DNA of 39,346 nucleotides from an uncultured Actinomycetes bacterium (GTDB lineage: Bacteria > Actinomycetota > Acidimicrobiia > Acidimicrobiales > RAAP-2): positions 1-39,346 of the forward strand of contig CAINFA010000016.1 of assembly GCA_903847955.1 (NCBI GenBank), in the 5' to 3' direction. Below are positions 1 to 9,513 of the stretch, one piece after another (within the stretch, counting starts at the first letter, position 1; each line of letters begins with the position of its first letter). Below the pieces are notes generated by a model. The model ran no database searches. It saw only the letters and a program-made list of their open reading frames with translations, and was not told the DNA's origin. The translations under genes were made by a program, and so were the position numbers.

Positions 1-98
1 ACCAGGTGCAGGTCGATGTAGAGCAGGTCAGGCTCACCCGGGGCGCGGTGGACGAGGTGCTGCTCCCACACCTTCTCGGCCATGGTCTTCGGGCTCAT
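1..98 (-). CDS. leuC: 3-isopropylmalate dehydratase large subunit, N-terminal fragment (truncated by window edge)
   Basis: Minus-strand translation [33 protein letters not shown] matches the LeuC N-terminus (EK.W..H.V......LLYIDLHLV). ATG at 98-96 overlaps the greA stop. Confidence 0.85.
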   Translation of the reverse strand, partial: MSPKTMAEKVWEQHLVHRAPGEPDLLYIDLHL

Positions 99-577
99 GT
101 CCGCACCGCCACGATCTGGACCTTCAAGGTGCCACCTGGCGCCTCGTAGCCGACGGTGTCGCCGCTGCGGTGGCCAGCCAGCGCCGCACCGAGGGGTGCG
201 GAGGGTGAGACCACCGAGATGTCGCCGGGACGCTCCTCAATGGAGCCGAAGAAGAAGTCTTGGGTGTCGTCCTCGTCGTCGCCCTCGTAGCGAATGGTCA
301 CGATGGTGCCTTCCTTGACGGTGCCATCGTGGTCCTCGTCGGCATCGACGATGACGGCGTGCTTGAGCATGGCCTGCAGCTGGCGAACGCGGGCTTCCAT
401 CTTGCCTTGGGCGTCCTTGGCGGCGTGGTAGTCGCCGTTTTCCTTGAGATCGCCAAGCGCCCGAGCTGCCTCGATGGCGTTGGCGATGTCGATGCGACCC
501 TTGGTGGTGAGCTCCACGAGCTCGGCCACGAGCCGGTCGTGGGTGGCTTGGGTCAACTTCTGGGGTTCGGCGTCCAC
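95..577 (-). CDS. greA: Transcription elongation factor GreA
   Basis: ORF contains [31 protein letters not shown] and C-terminal [25 protein letters not shown] start at 577 (VDAEPQKLT...) preceded by AGGAG; the longer ORF start at 685 is unlikely. Confidence 0.93.
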   Translation of the reverse strand: MDAEPQKLTQATHDRLVAELVELTTKGRIDIANAIEAARALGDLKENGDYHAAKDAQGKMEARVRQLQAMLKHAVIVDADEDHDGTVKEGTIVTIRYEGDDEDDTQDFFFGSIEERPGDISVVSPSAPLGAALAGHRSGDTVGYEAPGGTLKVQIVAVRT

Positions 578-605
578 GGGCACTCCTGATCCGAGGTGGT
601 CCACA

Positions 606-611
606 AATCTA
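606..611 (-). promoter_or_regulatory. Possible -10 box (TAGATT on minus strand) for greA-leuC
   Basis: AATCTA on + strand about 30 nt upstream of the greA GTG; no clear -35. Confidence 0.3.
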
Positions 612-744
612 CCGTGGAGGACCCTCGTGCTCCGTCGTGTACTTGACCATGCCAGCGGCGGCTTGGGAGAGTGGAACAATGACATCGAGCCAAGCCGCGG
701 TAGGTCGACGTCGCTAGGAGCCAGGATTTCCCTGCGCGCCTACC

Positions 745-764
745 AGCCGCCCCTCGGGGCGGCT
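745..764 (+). other. Perfect GC-rich stem-loop in the leuB leader
   Basis: AGCCGCCC-CTCG-GGGCGGCT: 8-bp perfect stem with tetraloop, no U-tract following. Confidence 0.6.
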
Positions 765-810
765 CTCGCATTCTGGGACCTGCTCCTTGGTTCCCACAGA
801 TCGGAGCACA

Positions 811-1845
811 GTGACAGCAGCAGTGCACAAGGTGGCCGTCATCGGCGGTGATGGGATCGGTCCTGAGGTGACCGCCGAGGCCCTGCGGGTGGTGCGCGCC
901 GCAGGCGTGGCACTCGACACCACCGAGTTCGACCTCGGTGCGGCTCGCTACCTGCACGATGGCGAGGTGCTCTCCGAGGACACCTTGGCCGAGCTTCGAG
1001 GCTTCGACGCCATCTTGCTCGGCGCCATTGGGCCAGCGCTCGGCGACACGAGGATCCCAGGAGGCACCTTGGAGCGGGGTCTCTTGCTCCGCCTCCGGTT
1101 CGCACTCGACCTCTACATCAACCTCCGCCCCTTCACCGGTGCGCCTGGATCCATCGCCCAAGGTGCGGACTTCGTGGTGATTCGTGAGAACACCGAGGGC
1201 ACCTACGCCGGTGAGGGTGGGTTCCTCCGCAAGGGCACCCCTCACGAGGTGGCCACCCAAGGTTCGGTGAACACCCGCTTTGGGGTCGAGCGCTGCGTCC
1301 GGTTCGCCTTCGAGCTGGCGAGCCGCCGGCCCGCCAAGCACCTCACCCTCGTGCACAAGACCAACGTCTTGACCTTCTCTGGTGACCTCTGGCAGCGGAC
1401 CGTCGATGCGGTTCGAGCCGAGTTCCCAGAGGTGGAGGTGGACTACAACCACGTCGACGCAGCCTGCATCTACCTCGTCGAGCGGCCCAGCCGCTACGAC
1501 GTCATCGTCACCGACAACCTCTTCGGTGACATCCTCACCGACCTGGCCGGCGCAGTCTCGGGTGGCATCGGCTACGCCGCGTCAGCCAACTTGAACCCCT
1601 CGAAGACGGGACCGAGCCTGTTCGAGCCCGTGCACGGTGCGGCCCACGACATCGCTGGCCAAGCCATCGCCAACCCCTTGGCTGCCATCTCCTCGGCCGC
1701 ACTCATGGTCGAGGACCTCGGGCTCTCAGACGCCGCCGCACGGATCTCCGCTGCGGTCACCGTAGAGATCGCCTCCACCCAACCCAATCAAGCTCGCCGG
1801 TCGACCGCTGCGGTCGCCGACGCCGTCATTGAAAGGCTCCGCTGA
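811..1845 (+). CDS. leuB: 3-isopropylmalate dehydrogenase
   Basis: [78 protein letters not shown] start at 811 after GGAG (803-806); the ORF-track start at 787 is upstream. Confidence 0.95.
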   Translation: MTAAVHKVAVIGGDGIGPEVTAEALRVVRAAGVALDTTEFDLGAARYLHDGEVLSEDTLAELRGFDAILLGAIGPALGDTRIPGGTLERGLLLRLRFALDLYINLRPFTGAPGSIAQGADFVVIRENTEGTYAGEGGFLRKGTPHEVATQGSVNTRFGVERCVRFAFELASRRPAKHLTLVHKTNVLTFSGDLWQRTVDAVRAEFPEVEVDYNHVDAACIYLVERPSRYDVIVTDNLFGDILTDLAGAVSGGIGYAASANLNPSKTGPSLFEPVHGAAHDIAGQAIANPLAAISSAALMVEDLGLSDAAARISAAVTVEIASTQPNQARRSTAAVADAVIERLR

Positions 1846-2771
1846 TGCCGCTGACCCCCACCACTGCGATCTGGATGGATGGCGAGTTCGTCGCCTGGGA
1901 TGACGCCAAGGTGCACGTGCTCAGCCACACCATGCACTACGGCTCAGGTGCCTTCGAGGGCATCAGGGCGTACAAGACCTCTCGAGGTCCTGCCATCTTC
2001 CGTCTCGAGGAGCACATCGTTCGCCTCTTCAACTCGGCGAAGATCTTCATGATCGACATCCCCTTCACGGTCGAGGAGCTGATGGAGGCCACGAGCGAGA
2101 CGGTGCGCCGGAACGACATGGCTGAGGGGTGCTACATCCGTCCCCTCGTCTACCTCGGGTACGGCGAGATGGGGCTGAACCCATTGCCCTGCCCGGTCAA
2201 CGTGGCCATTGCGGTCTGGCCCTGGGGTGCGTACTTGGGCGAGGACGGCCTCAACCACGGCATCAACCTCAAGATCTCCTCATGGGTGCGCCACAACCCG
2301 AACTCCATGCCCACTGCTGCCAAGGGGGTGGGGATGTACGTCAACTCCTCGCTGGCCAAGATCGAAGCCATCAAGGCCGGCTACGACGAGGCAGTGCTGT
2401 TGGCGGAGGACGGCCAAGTCTCAGAGTGCACCGGTGAGAACCTCTTCGTGGTGCGCAATGGCGTGATCTACACCCCTGACAGCTCAGGCGCCGGCGCGCT
2501 GGAGGGCATCACCCAAGACACGGTGACCACCATCGCCCACGACCTCGGCTACGAGGTCCGTGAGACCACCTTGGTGCGCACCGACCTCTACACCGCAGAT
2601 GAGGCCTTCCTGACCGGGACGGCGGCGGAGGTGGTGCCGGTGCGCAGCGTCGACGACCGGATCGTCGGCACGGGCACCCCAGGTCCCCTCACCTCGGCCA
2701 TCCAGCAGCACTACTTCGCCGCGGTCCGAGGCGAGCTCCCCCAGTATGAGCACTGGCTCACCGTTGTCTGA
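1845..2771 (+). CDS. ilvE: Branched-chain amino acid aminotransferase
   Basis: [33 protein letters not shown], class IV aminotransferase signature ([19 protein letters not shown]). Start overlaps leuB stop (TGATG). Confidence 0.95.
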   Translation: MPLTPTTAIWMDGEFVAWDDAKVHVLSHTMHYGSGAFEGIRAYKTSRGPAIFRLEEHIVRLFNSAKIFMIDIPFTVEELMEATSETVRRNDMAEGCYIRPLVYLGYGEMGLNPLPCPVNVAIAVWPWGAYLGEDGLNHGINLKISSWVRHNPNSMPTAAKGVGMYVNSSLAKIEAIKAGYDEAVLLAEDGQVSECTGENLFVVRNGVIYTPDSSGAGALEGITQDTVTTIAHDLGYEVRETTLVRTDLYTADEAFLTGTAAEVVPVRSVDDRIVGTGTPGPLTSAIQQHYFAAVRGELPQYEHWLTVV

Positions 2772-4425
2772 GGTGGGTCCGGGAGGCTGGCACCGCCACG
2801 GAGGCCACGTCCATCGTCACGACAGCCACGGGTTTGAGCTCCCGCTCTTGCCGACAGCAGTCGACATCTTCGACACCACCTTGCGCGATGGCTCCCAGCA
2901 GGAGGGCATCTCGCTCTCGGTGGAGGACAAGGTCAAGGTGGCCGAGCAACTCGACCACTTAGGCATCACCTACATCGAGGGCGGCTGGCCCGGGGCCAAC
3001 CCCAAGGACTCCGAGTTCTTCGCCCGCGCCCACCGAGAGCTGCGGCTGTCGACCTCCACCTTGGTGGCCTTCGGCTCCACCCGGCGAGCTGGGATCACGG
3101 CCGAGGCAGACGAGGGCCTGCGGACCTTGGTCGAGGCCAACACTCCTGTGGTCTGCATCGTCGCCAAGGCGTGGGACCGCCACGTCGACGAAGCGCTGCG
3201 AACCTCCCACGACGAGGCCATCAGGATGGTGGCGGACTCGGTCGCCTTCTTGCGAGCCAACGACAAGCGGGTGTTCCTCGACGCCGAGCACTTCTTCGAT
3301 GGGGACCGCCACAACTCGAGCTTCGCCCGGGCCGTGCTGCGGGCGGCCGAAGAGGCCGGTGCTGAAGCGCTCGTGCTGTGCGACACCAACGGTGGCACCC
3401 TGCCGGACCAGCTGGCAGCGGTGGTGGCTGACGTGGTGGCGAGCACCTCCATTGGGATCGGCATCCACTGCCACAACGACGCCGGGGTAGCGGTGGCGAA
3501 CTCCTTGGCGGCCGTGGGGGCTGGCGCCACCCAAGTCCAAGGCTGCGTGAACGGCTACGGCGAGCGAGCGGGGAACACCGACCTGTCTGCCGCTATCGCC
3601 AACCTCTCGCTCAAGCTCAACATCACCACGGTGCCCGCCGAGCGGCTCGAGCGCCTGACCTCGGTGAGCCACCACATCGCCGAGCTGGTCAACCTGCCAC
3701 CCAATCCTCAGCAGCCCTACGTCGGGGCATCGGTCTTCGCCCACAAAGGCGGGCTCCACGCCTCGGCGGTGGCCCGACGCCGCGACCTCTACGAGCACAT
3801 CTCCCCCTCGCTGGTGGGCAACGCCATGCGAGTGGTGGTCTCTGAGATGGCGGGTCGCTCGACGCTGCAGATCAAGGCCGAGGAGCTGGGGCTCGAGCTC
3901 GACCCCTCCATCGTGGGGGGCATCTTGGAGGACCTCAAGCAGCTGGAGTACGAGGGCTACCACTTCGAGGTGGCCGATGGCTCCCTCGAGCTCTTGCTCC
4001 GGCGTGCGACGGGGTGGACGCCGACGTTCTTCGAGGTGGAGTCCTTCCGGGTCATCACTGACCACCACGAGCAGCTGCGAGGCGGCGACCTCTCCACCGA
4101 GGCCACGGTCAAGGTGCTCATCGCCGGTGAGCGCAAGGTCTCCACGGCCGAAGGCAATGGCCCGGTCAACGCACTCGACTCGGCCTTGCGAGGCGCGATC
4201 GCCGACGTCTACCCCGCCCTCCACCAGGTGAAGCTCCAGGACTACCGGGTGCGCGTGCTCGATGCGGGCAAGGGCACCGAAGCGGTCACCCGAGTGCTCA
4301 TCGACTCGGCGAACCCTGCTCGCACCTGGACCACCATTGGGGTCTCGGAGAACATCATCGAGGCCTCCTGGCAGGCCTTGTACGACTCGATCATCTACGC
4401 ACTGGTGCACGCCGAGGACCGCTGA
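2746..4425 (+). CDS. cimA: (R)-citramalate synthase (LeuA/HMGL family)
   Basis: VDIFDTTLRDGSQQEGISLS, GWPGANPKDSEFF, CDTNGGTLP, GIHCHNDAGVAVANS, NGYGERAGNTDLS, HKGGLHASAV. Start is ambiguous: ATG 2746, GTG 2773 or TTG 2848. Confidence 0.9.
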   Translation: MSTGSPLSEVGPGGWHRHGGHVHRHDSHGFELPLLPTAVDIFDTTLRDGSQQEGISLSVEDKVKVAEQLDHLGITYIEGGWPGANPKDSEFFARAHRELRLSTSTLVAFGSTRRAGITAEADEGLRTLVEANTPVVCIVAKAWDRHVDEALRTSHDEAIRMVADSVAFLRANDKRVFLDAEHFFDGDRHNSSFARAVLRAAEEAGAEALVLCDTNGGTLPDQLAAVVADVVASTSIGIGIHCHNDAGVAVANSLAAVGAGATQVQGCVNGYGERAGNTDLSAAIANLSLKLNITTVPAERLERLTSVSHHIAELVNLPPNPQQPYVGASVFAHKGGLHASAVARRRDLYEHISPSLVGNAMRVVVSEMAGRSTLQIKAEELGLELDPSIVGGILEDLKQLEYEGYHFEVADGSLELLLRRATGWTPTFFEVESFRVITDHHEQLRGGDLSTEATVKVLIAGERKVSTAEGNGPVNALDSALRGAIADVYPALHQVKLQDYRVRVLDAGKGTEAVTRVLIDSANPARTWTTIGVSENIIEASWQALYDSIIYALVHAEDR

Positions 4426-4468
4426 GGTTCCTCGGGGGCAGTGGTGCCCGGTTGCTAGGGTGAAGAAA

Positions 4469-4975
4469 ATGACCCAGCCCACCTTCGTCCCGCACCAGCC
4501 GACCACCACCGGTACCGCCGCCTACCGTCTGGCAGTGCCTGAGGCATGGTCGGCCGACCGCCCGGCCGAGTTGGTCCCGGCCGCCAAGATCGACGTCGCC
4601 TCGAACGGCAAGCCCGGTCCCAACCAAGGCTACGCCCTGACCTTGGCCCACCGGCTGCACGATCGTCTGGTGCTGACGAGCGGTGAGCACGGCCACGACG
4701 TCGAGGTGGGAGCAGCACTCATCGCCTGTCGCCGGGCCTCGATGTTCGGACGAGCCCCCTCGATCTACGACGTCACCATGGCCCTCGAGCTCTTCGGCTT
4801 CTTGGACGAGGCTCCCGCAGAGCTGGTCGCCCACCGCAAGCCCTTGTTCAGCTCGCTTGGGCACAGCTACGTGGCCCAGCGGCAGTTGGTGGACTCCATC
4901 CCTGAGGCGACGCTGCGTGGCACCCCTGCAGCAGCTCGTGACCTCGATTGGCGCGAGGCGCTCGGGATCAGCTGA
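4469..4975 (+). CDS. Conserved hypothetical protein, 168 aa
   Basis: MTQPTFVPHQPTTTGTAAYRLAVPEAWSADRP...LDWREALGIS. ORF with ATG at 4469 preceded by TAGGGT and 7 nt. No family recognised. Confidence 0.7.
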   Translation: MTQPTFVPHQPTTTGTAAYRLAVPEAWSADRPAELVPAAKIDVASNGKPGPNQGYALTLAHRLHDRLVLTSGEHGHDVEVGAALIACRRASMFGRAPSIYDVTMALELFGFLDEAPAELVAHRKPLFSSLGHSYVAQRQLVDSIPEATLRGTPAAARDLDWREALGIS

Positions 4976-4984
4976 TCGCTGCGC

Positions 4985-5836
4985 TCACTGCAGTGCGCCG
5001 ACCAAGGCATCGGCCACGATGACCTTGGCGAAGGGTCGGGCAAGTTCCCGCAGCTCCTCGCACCCCTGTGCGCCAATGGCCTCGTAGGGGCGCGAGGCCA
5101 AGACGTCGGTGAGGTCCTCGATCTGCTGGCGGAGGGCAAGGCCGGTCTCGGTGAGCCGGAGGGGCTCGAGGTCAACGAGGCCATCGGCGGCCAATCGTTC
5201 GGCTGTTGCCTCCCACTCCTCCTGTGACCAGCCCCTCGTGGCCTTGAGCGCCCCGGCGCTCACCTCGCCGCTGGCGGCATGGAGCACGAGCGCCTCAACG
5301 CCACTGCGCTGGTGGGTGACGAGAGCGGCGATGTGGCCGTCTCCCCGGTACTCACGCAGCAAGGTCTGGGCCCAGAACAGCCGCAGGTGCGGCGCCTCGG
5401 GCCACGACAAGGTGCAGTGCGCAGCGAACAGGGGTCGGCCATCGAGGTCCTCGGCAGCAGCCATGGCGGCCGCCTCGGCCAGCGCAGCGCAGCGGGCAAG
5501 GGCGGGGTCATCGACGCCATCGCCGAGCATTCGACGCAGGGCGGCGTCAGCCACCTCGAGCCGAGCTGCTTGGATCTGCGATGGGCTGGCGTGCTGCCAC
5601 GCCTGGGGGATGCACTGACGGACCAAGGTGGGGGAGAAGTTGTAGAAGGTGGCGATGACCACCTCTGCGGACGCGGCCCCAAAGCCAGCGGCCCGAGGGG
5701 CGAAGTAGCCGGCTTGGCCTTCGAGACCGAGGGTGCCGTAGGTGGCAGGTCCCTCGGGAACGAAGTAGATCATGGCGTGGAACGGCTCGACCGTCCGCCA
5801 CGTCTTGCGGGCGAGGGAGGGGGTGATGGTGGTCAT
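4985..5836 (-). CDS. SCO6745-family protein (helical; HTH-like C-terminus)
   Basis: MTTITPSLARKTWRTVEPFHAMIYFVPEGPATYGTLGLEGQAGYFAPRAAGFGAASAEVVIATFYNFSP is typical of the SCO6745 family (recognised from memory). Confidence 0.75.
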   Translation of the reverse strand: MTTITPSLARKTWRTVEPFHAMIYFVPEGPATYGTLGLEGQAGYFAPRAAGFGAASAEVVIATFYNFSPTLVRQCIPQAWQHASPSQIQAARLEVADAALRRMLGDGVDDPALARCAALAEAAAMAAAEDLDGRPLFAAHCTLSWPEAPHLRLFWAQTLLREYRGDGHIAALVTHQRSGVEALVLHAASGEVSAGALKATRGWSQEEWEATAERLAADGLVDLEPLRLTETGLALRQQIEDLTDVLASRPYEAIGAQGCEELRELARPFAKVIVADALVGALQ

Positions 5837-5903
5837 GGGCGAAACCTACCAATCGCCCACCCTGGGCGCTTCGACTCCGGGCTCGAGCGGCAAGAATGGA
5901 GTT

Positions 5904-7052
5904 ATGACCGACGCCGGATTCAACCTGAACGAGACCCAGCGGCAGTTCCGCGACATGATGCGGACCTTCGCTGACGAACGGATTGCTCCCAACGCCGAGC
6001 GCTACGACCGAGAGGCCAGCTACCCCTGGGACTCCTTCAACGCCTGCAAGGAGGCCGAGCTGTGTGGGCTCGGGATCCCCGAGGCCTACGGCGGCCAAGG
6101 CGCGGACATGGTGATTCAGGCCATCGCCACCGAGGAGATCTCCCGGCACTGCGCGTCCACCGCGGTGACCATGCTGATCTCCAAGCTCGGCATGCTGCCG
6201 GTGATGAACTTTGCCTCCGAAGAGCTCAAGGCCCACTACCTCCCCAAGATTGCCTCGGGTGAGTACCAGGGGAGCTACTGCCTCTCCGAGGCCGACGCGG
6301 GTTCCGACGTGGCGTCGATGCGCTGTCGGGCCGAGCGCGACGGGGACGACTACATCCTCACCGGCTCGAAGTACTGGATCACCAATGCGGGGATCTCCGA
6401 CACCTACACCGTCTTCGCCAAGACCGACCCCAACGGCGGCAGCCGGGGCATCAGCTGCTTCTTGGTCGAGAAGGACTGGGGCGTGCAGGTGCCCAAGTTG
6501 GAGGACAAGCTCGGCCTGCGAGCCAGCCCAACCGGCGAGGTGGTCTTCGACCACGTCCGTGTACCCAAGAGCCACCTGATTGGTGAAGAGGGGCAGGGCT
6601 TCACCATCGCCATGCACACCTTGGACCGCTCCCGCCCGACCATTGGGGCCCAGGCGGTGGGCATCGCCCAAGGTGCCATCGAGTACGCCGCGCAGTACAT
6701 GAAGGGCCGACATGCCTTCGGGGCGCCCATCGCTGAGCTCCAAGGACTGCGGTTCATGCTGGCGGACATGGCGATCCGGACCGAGGCCGCCAGGGCGCTC
6801 GTCTACCGGGCCTGTGCGATGGTCGACCACGACCCTGACGGCGAGCTCACCATGTTCGGCGCCATGGCGAAGTCCTTCGCCTCGGACACGGCGATGCAGG
6901 TGGCGATCGACGCCGTGCAGCTGCTCGGTGGCTACGGCTACACCAAGGACTTCCCCGTCGAGCGGTACCTCCGTGATGCCAAGATCACCCAGATCTACGA
7001 AGGCACGAACCAGGTGCAGCGCGTCGTGATCTCCAAGCGCTTACTCGGCTGA
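5904..7052 (+). CDS. Acyl-CoA dehydrogenase
   Basis: CLSEADAGSDVASMRCRAERDGDDYILTGSKYWITNAG, AVQLLGGYGYTKDFPVERYLRDAKITQIYEGTNQVQRVVISK. Start reassigned to MTDAGFNLNETQRQFRDMMRTF. Confidence 0.95.
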   Translation: MTDAGFNLNETQRQFRDMMRTFADERIAPNAERYDREASYPWDSFNACKEAELCGLGIPEAYGGQGADMVIQAIATEEISRHCASTAVTMLISKLGMLPVMNFASEELKAHYLPKIASGEYQGSYCLSEADAGSDVASMRCRAERDGDDYILTGSKYWITNAGISDTYTVFAKTDPNGGSRGISCFLVEKDWGVQVPKLEDKLGLRASPTGEVVFDHVRVPKSHLIGEEGQGFTIAMHTLDRSRPTIGAQAVGIAQGAIEYAAQYMKGRHAFGAPIAELQGLRFMLADMAIRTEAARALVYRACAMVDHDPDGELTMFGAMAKSFASDTAMQVAIDAVQLLGGYGYTKDFPVERYLRDAKITQIYEGTNQVQRVVISKRLLG

Positions 7053-7125
7053 GCATCACCCAACCCACGCCGAGATCACGTCGAGGCTGGAACGGCTCCA
7101 GCACCACTGCCGAGGAGGTCCACCC

Positions 7126-8382
7126 ATGCCACAGGCCCCAGGAAGTCGTCGATCCTCACTGCCCGAGCAGGGTCGGCGCTCTGTAGACGTGCTCGCCGAG
7201 CTCTACCGATCGAAGGCCGCGGATGCGGACTGGTCTCGAGGGAAGACCTTCTCGTTGGTGTACCCCACGGGTCGGGCGGACATCGATGCGCTGCTGACCG
7301 AGACCAACTTGGCCTACCTCTTCGAGAACGCGCTCAACCCCCTGCGGTTCCCCTCGTTGGCACAAATGGAGCGCGAGGTCACCGACATGGTGGCCTCGAT
7401 GCTCCATGCCCCAGAGGGTGCAGGTGCCGGTTTCTCCTCGGGGGGAACCGAGTCCATCTTGCTGTCGGTGCTCGTCGCCAGAGAGCGTGGGCGTGAGCGG
7501 GGCATCACCTCGGGCAACATCGTGTTCCCCTCCTCTGCTCATCCGGCCTTCGCCAAGGCCGCGTTCGTGACAGGCCTTGAGGCCCGGCCGACCGCGCTGA
7601 CAGAGGACTTCACCGCCGACGTGTCGTCCTTCGCTGCCAAGATCGATGCCAACACTGTGCTGGCGGTGGGCTCCGCCTACGGCAACCCCCATGGGGTCAT
7701 GGACCCCATCGAGGCGATGGCAGAGGTGGCGCACCGCCACGAGGTGCCGTTCCACACCGATGCCTGCATTGGTGGCTTCGTCCTTCCCTTCCTCGAGGAC
7801 CTGGGTGTCGAAGTGCCCCCCTTCGACTTCCGCCTGGAGGGGGTGACGCAGATCTCCGCCGACGTCCATAAGTACGGCTACTCGACCAAGGGCGCTTCGG
7901 TCATCACCTACCGCTCGAAGGAGTGGCTGCGGCTCCAGACCTTCCGCTACGACCTGTGGCCCTCGGGCGGCTACCGCACCCCGTCAATGGCCGGTGCTCG
8001 TGCGGCGAGCCCGGTGGCGGCAGCGTGGGCGATCATGCACTACCTCGGGCGGGCGGGGTACACCGAGATCATGGCCGATCTGGTGTCCACCACCCGTCGG
8101 TTCACCGAGGGCATCGAGGCCCTCCCCGGACTGAGGATCCTGGGACGCCCCATTGGACCGCTGCTGAGCTTCACCTCGGACCGCCATGACATCTTCGCCA
8201 TTGGCGACCGGCTCGATGATCGCGGCTGGTGCTGCAATCGGGTGAAGGAACCCTCTGGACTCCACATGATGCTCTCGCCCCTCCATGGCCGCTTCGTCGA
8301 GGCGTTCTTGGAGGACCTCGCCTGGGCGGTCGACCACGCCGGCACTTCGAGAGGCATCGGCGCTCGCTACAACGAGGAGTAG
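7126..8382 (+). CDS. PLP-dependent decarboxylase/lyase, sphingosine-1-phosphate lyase-like
   Basis: SSGGTESILLSV, HTDACIGGFVLPF, ISADVHKYGYSTKGASVITYR (PLP lysine motif as in S1P lyase). SD GAGGAGG upstream of ATG 7126. Confidence 0.85.
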   Translation: MPQAPGSRRSSLPEQGRRSVDVLAELYRSKAADADWSRGKTFSLVYPTGRADIDALLTETNLAYLFENALNPLRFPSLAQMEREVTDMVASMLHAPEGAGAGFSSGGTESILLSVLVARERGRERGITSGNIVFPSSAHPAFAKAAFVTGLEARPTALTEDFTADVSSFAAKIDANTVLAVGSAYGNPHGVMDPIEAMAEVAHRHEVPFHTDACIGGFVLPFLEDLGVEVPPFDFRLEGVTQISADVHKYGYSTKGASVITYRSKEWLRLQTFRYDLWPSGGYRTPSMAGARAASPVAAAWAIMHYLGRAGYTEIMADLVSTTRRFTEGIEALPGLRILGRPIGPLLSFTSDRHDIFAIGDRLDDRGWCCNRVKEPSGLHMMLSPLHGRFVEAFLEDLAWAVDHAGTSRGIGARYNEE

Positions 8383-8397
8383 ACCTCTGCTCCTCGC

Positions 8398-8415
8398 CCG
8401 CCGAGTGGTCGGCGG
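8398..8415 (+). terminator. Stem-loop downstream of the PLP lyase gene (terminator-like, no U-tract)
   Basis: CCGCCGA-GTGG-TCGGCGG: 7-bp perfect stem. Confidence 0.35.
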
Positions 8416-8440
8416 AGTGGGCTCTGGCTTCTGGGCGACG

Positions 8441-8446
8441 TAGCCT
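8441..8446 (+). promoter_or_regulatory. Putative -10 box of a leaderless promoter for the Mcl gene
   Basis: TAGCCT followed by exactly 6 nt and then ATG 8453; no SD. Confidence 0.45.
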
Positions 8447-8452
8447 TGGGCC

Positions 8453-9502
8453 ATGCGCAACCCCAAGGACTTCTTCCGGCCGCTCGCCCTCGGCGCCCCG
8501 GCCCCCCTGCACGAGCAGCCGGTTCGCCCTTCGAGGGTGATCCACTTCCTGCCTGGTTCCAACCCCAAGATGGTGGGCAAGATCCCCGAGATTGCCCCCA
8601 CGGTCGACATCTTGCTGGTGAACCTTGAAGACGGTGTTCCCGCGGCCGACAAAGAGGCGGCCCGTGCTGGGCTGGTCGAAGCAGGACGGGCCTGGAGCAC
8701 CCATGGCACCCAGTTCTGGACGCGCATCAACTCGCTCGACTCACCGTGGGCCTTGGACGACCTCATGGCGTCGGTGCTCGAGATTGGCGAGGCCCTCGAC
8801 GTCATCATGATCCCCAAGGTCGAGGGGGCCGAGGACATCTACTACGCCGACCGCCTCATCGCCCAGCTTGAGGCTCGGGCCGGGCTGACCAAGCCCATCG
8901 CCCTCCACGCCATCTTGGAGACCGCTCGAGGCGTGGCAAACGTCGAGGAGATCTGTGGCGCTTCGCCTCGGATGCAGGGCCTGTCGCTCGGCCCCGCCGA
9001 CCTGGCGGCCAACCGTCGCATGAAGACGACCCGAGTCGGTGGCGGCCACCCGGGCTACCTCGTGCGCACCGACCCGATTGGCGAGGACCTCGAGGTCGGC
9101 CGGGTCACCGCGCAACAAGACCTGTGGCACTACACCATCGCCCGCATGGTCGACGCGTGCGTGGCCAATGGGATCCTGCCCTTCTACGGCCCCTTCGGCG
9201 ACATCAAGGACACCGTGGCCTGCGAAGACCAGTTCCGCAACGCCTACCTCTTGGGATGCGTTGGAGCTTGGAGCCTGCACCCGGTGCAGATCGACATCGC
9301 CAAGCGCGTCTTCAGTCCCGACCCCGCCGACGTTGCCCACGCCCAAGAGGTGCTCGAGGCCATGGGTGACGGCACTGGCGCGGTGATGCTCAATGGCAAG
9401 ATGGAAGACGATGCCTCGGTGAAGCAGTGCCGGGTCATCTTGGACTTGGCTCGTGAGCTCGCCGAGCGTGACCCCTCGCTGGCAGCGCTCTACCAGCTCT
9501 GA
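8453..9502 (+). CDS. mcl: L-malyl-CoA/beta-methylmalyl-CoA/citramalyl-CoA lyase (Mcl, HpcH/HpaI-CitE superfamily)
   Basis: Long stretches resemble Chloroflexus Mcl as recalled: VDVIMIPKVEG-like LDVIMIPKVEGAEDI, GASPRMQGLSLGPADLAANRRMKTTRVGGGHPGY, QQDLWHYTIARMVDACVANG, FYGPFGDIKD, FRNAYLLGCVGAWSLHPVQIDIAKRVFSP. Confidence 0.88.
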   Translation: MRNPKDFFRPLALGAPAPLHEQPVRPSRVIHFLPGSNPKMVGKIPEIAPTVDILLVNLEDGVPAADKEAARAGLVEAGRAWSTHGTQFWTRINSLDSPWALDDLMASVLEIGEALDVIMIPKVEGAEDIYYADRLIAQLEARAGLTKPIALHAILETARGVANVEEICGASPRMQGLSLGPADLAANRRMKTTRVGGGHPGYLVRTDPIGEDLEVGRVTAQQDLWHYTIARMVDACVANGILPFYGPFGDIKDTVACEDQFRNAYLLGCVGAWSLHPVQIDIAKRVFSPDPADVAHAQEVLEAMGDGTGAVMLNGKMEDDASVKQCRVILDLARELAERDPSLAALYQL

Positions 9503-9513
9503 AAGGAACCTCG

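Noticed and set aside
649-717. Short uORF upstream of leuB (MPAAAWESGTMTSSQAAVGRRR*) as a leucine attenuation leader peptide
   Set aside because: Contains no Leu codons and the SD is weak; the three tandem Arg codons do not fit leucine control. The downstream hairpins are kept as a separate finding.
2959-4509. 516-aa minus-strand ORF opposite citramalate synthase
   Set aside because: Antisense of a conserved enzyme; no domain signature.
5547-6830. 427-aa minus-strand ORF opposite acyl-CoA dehydrogenase
   Set aside because: Antisense GC artefact that overlaps two well-supported genes.
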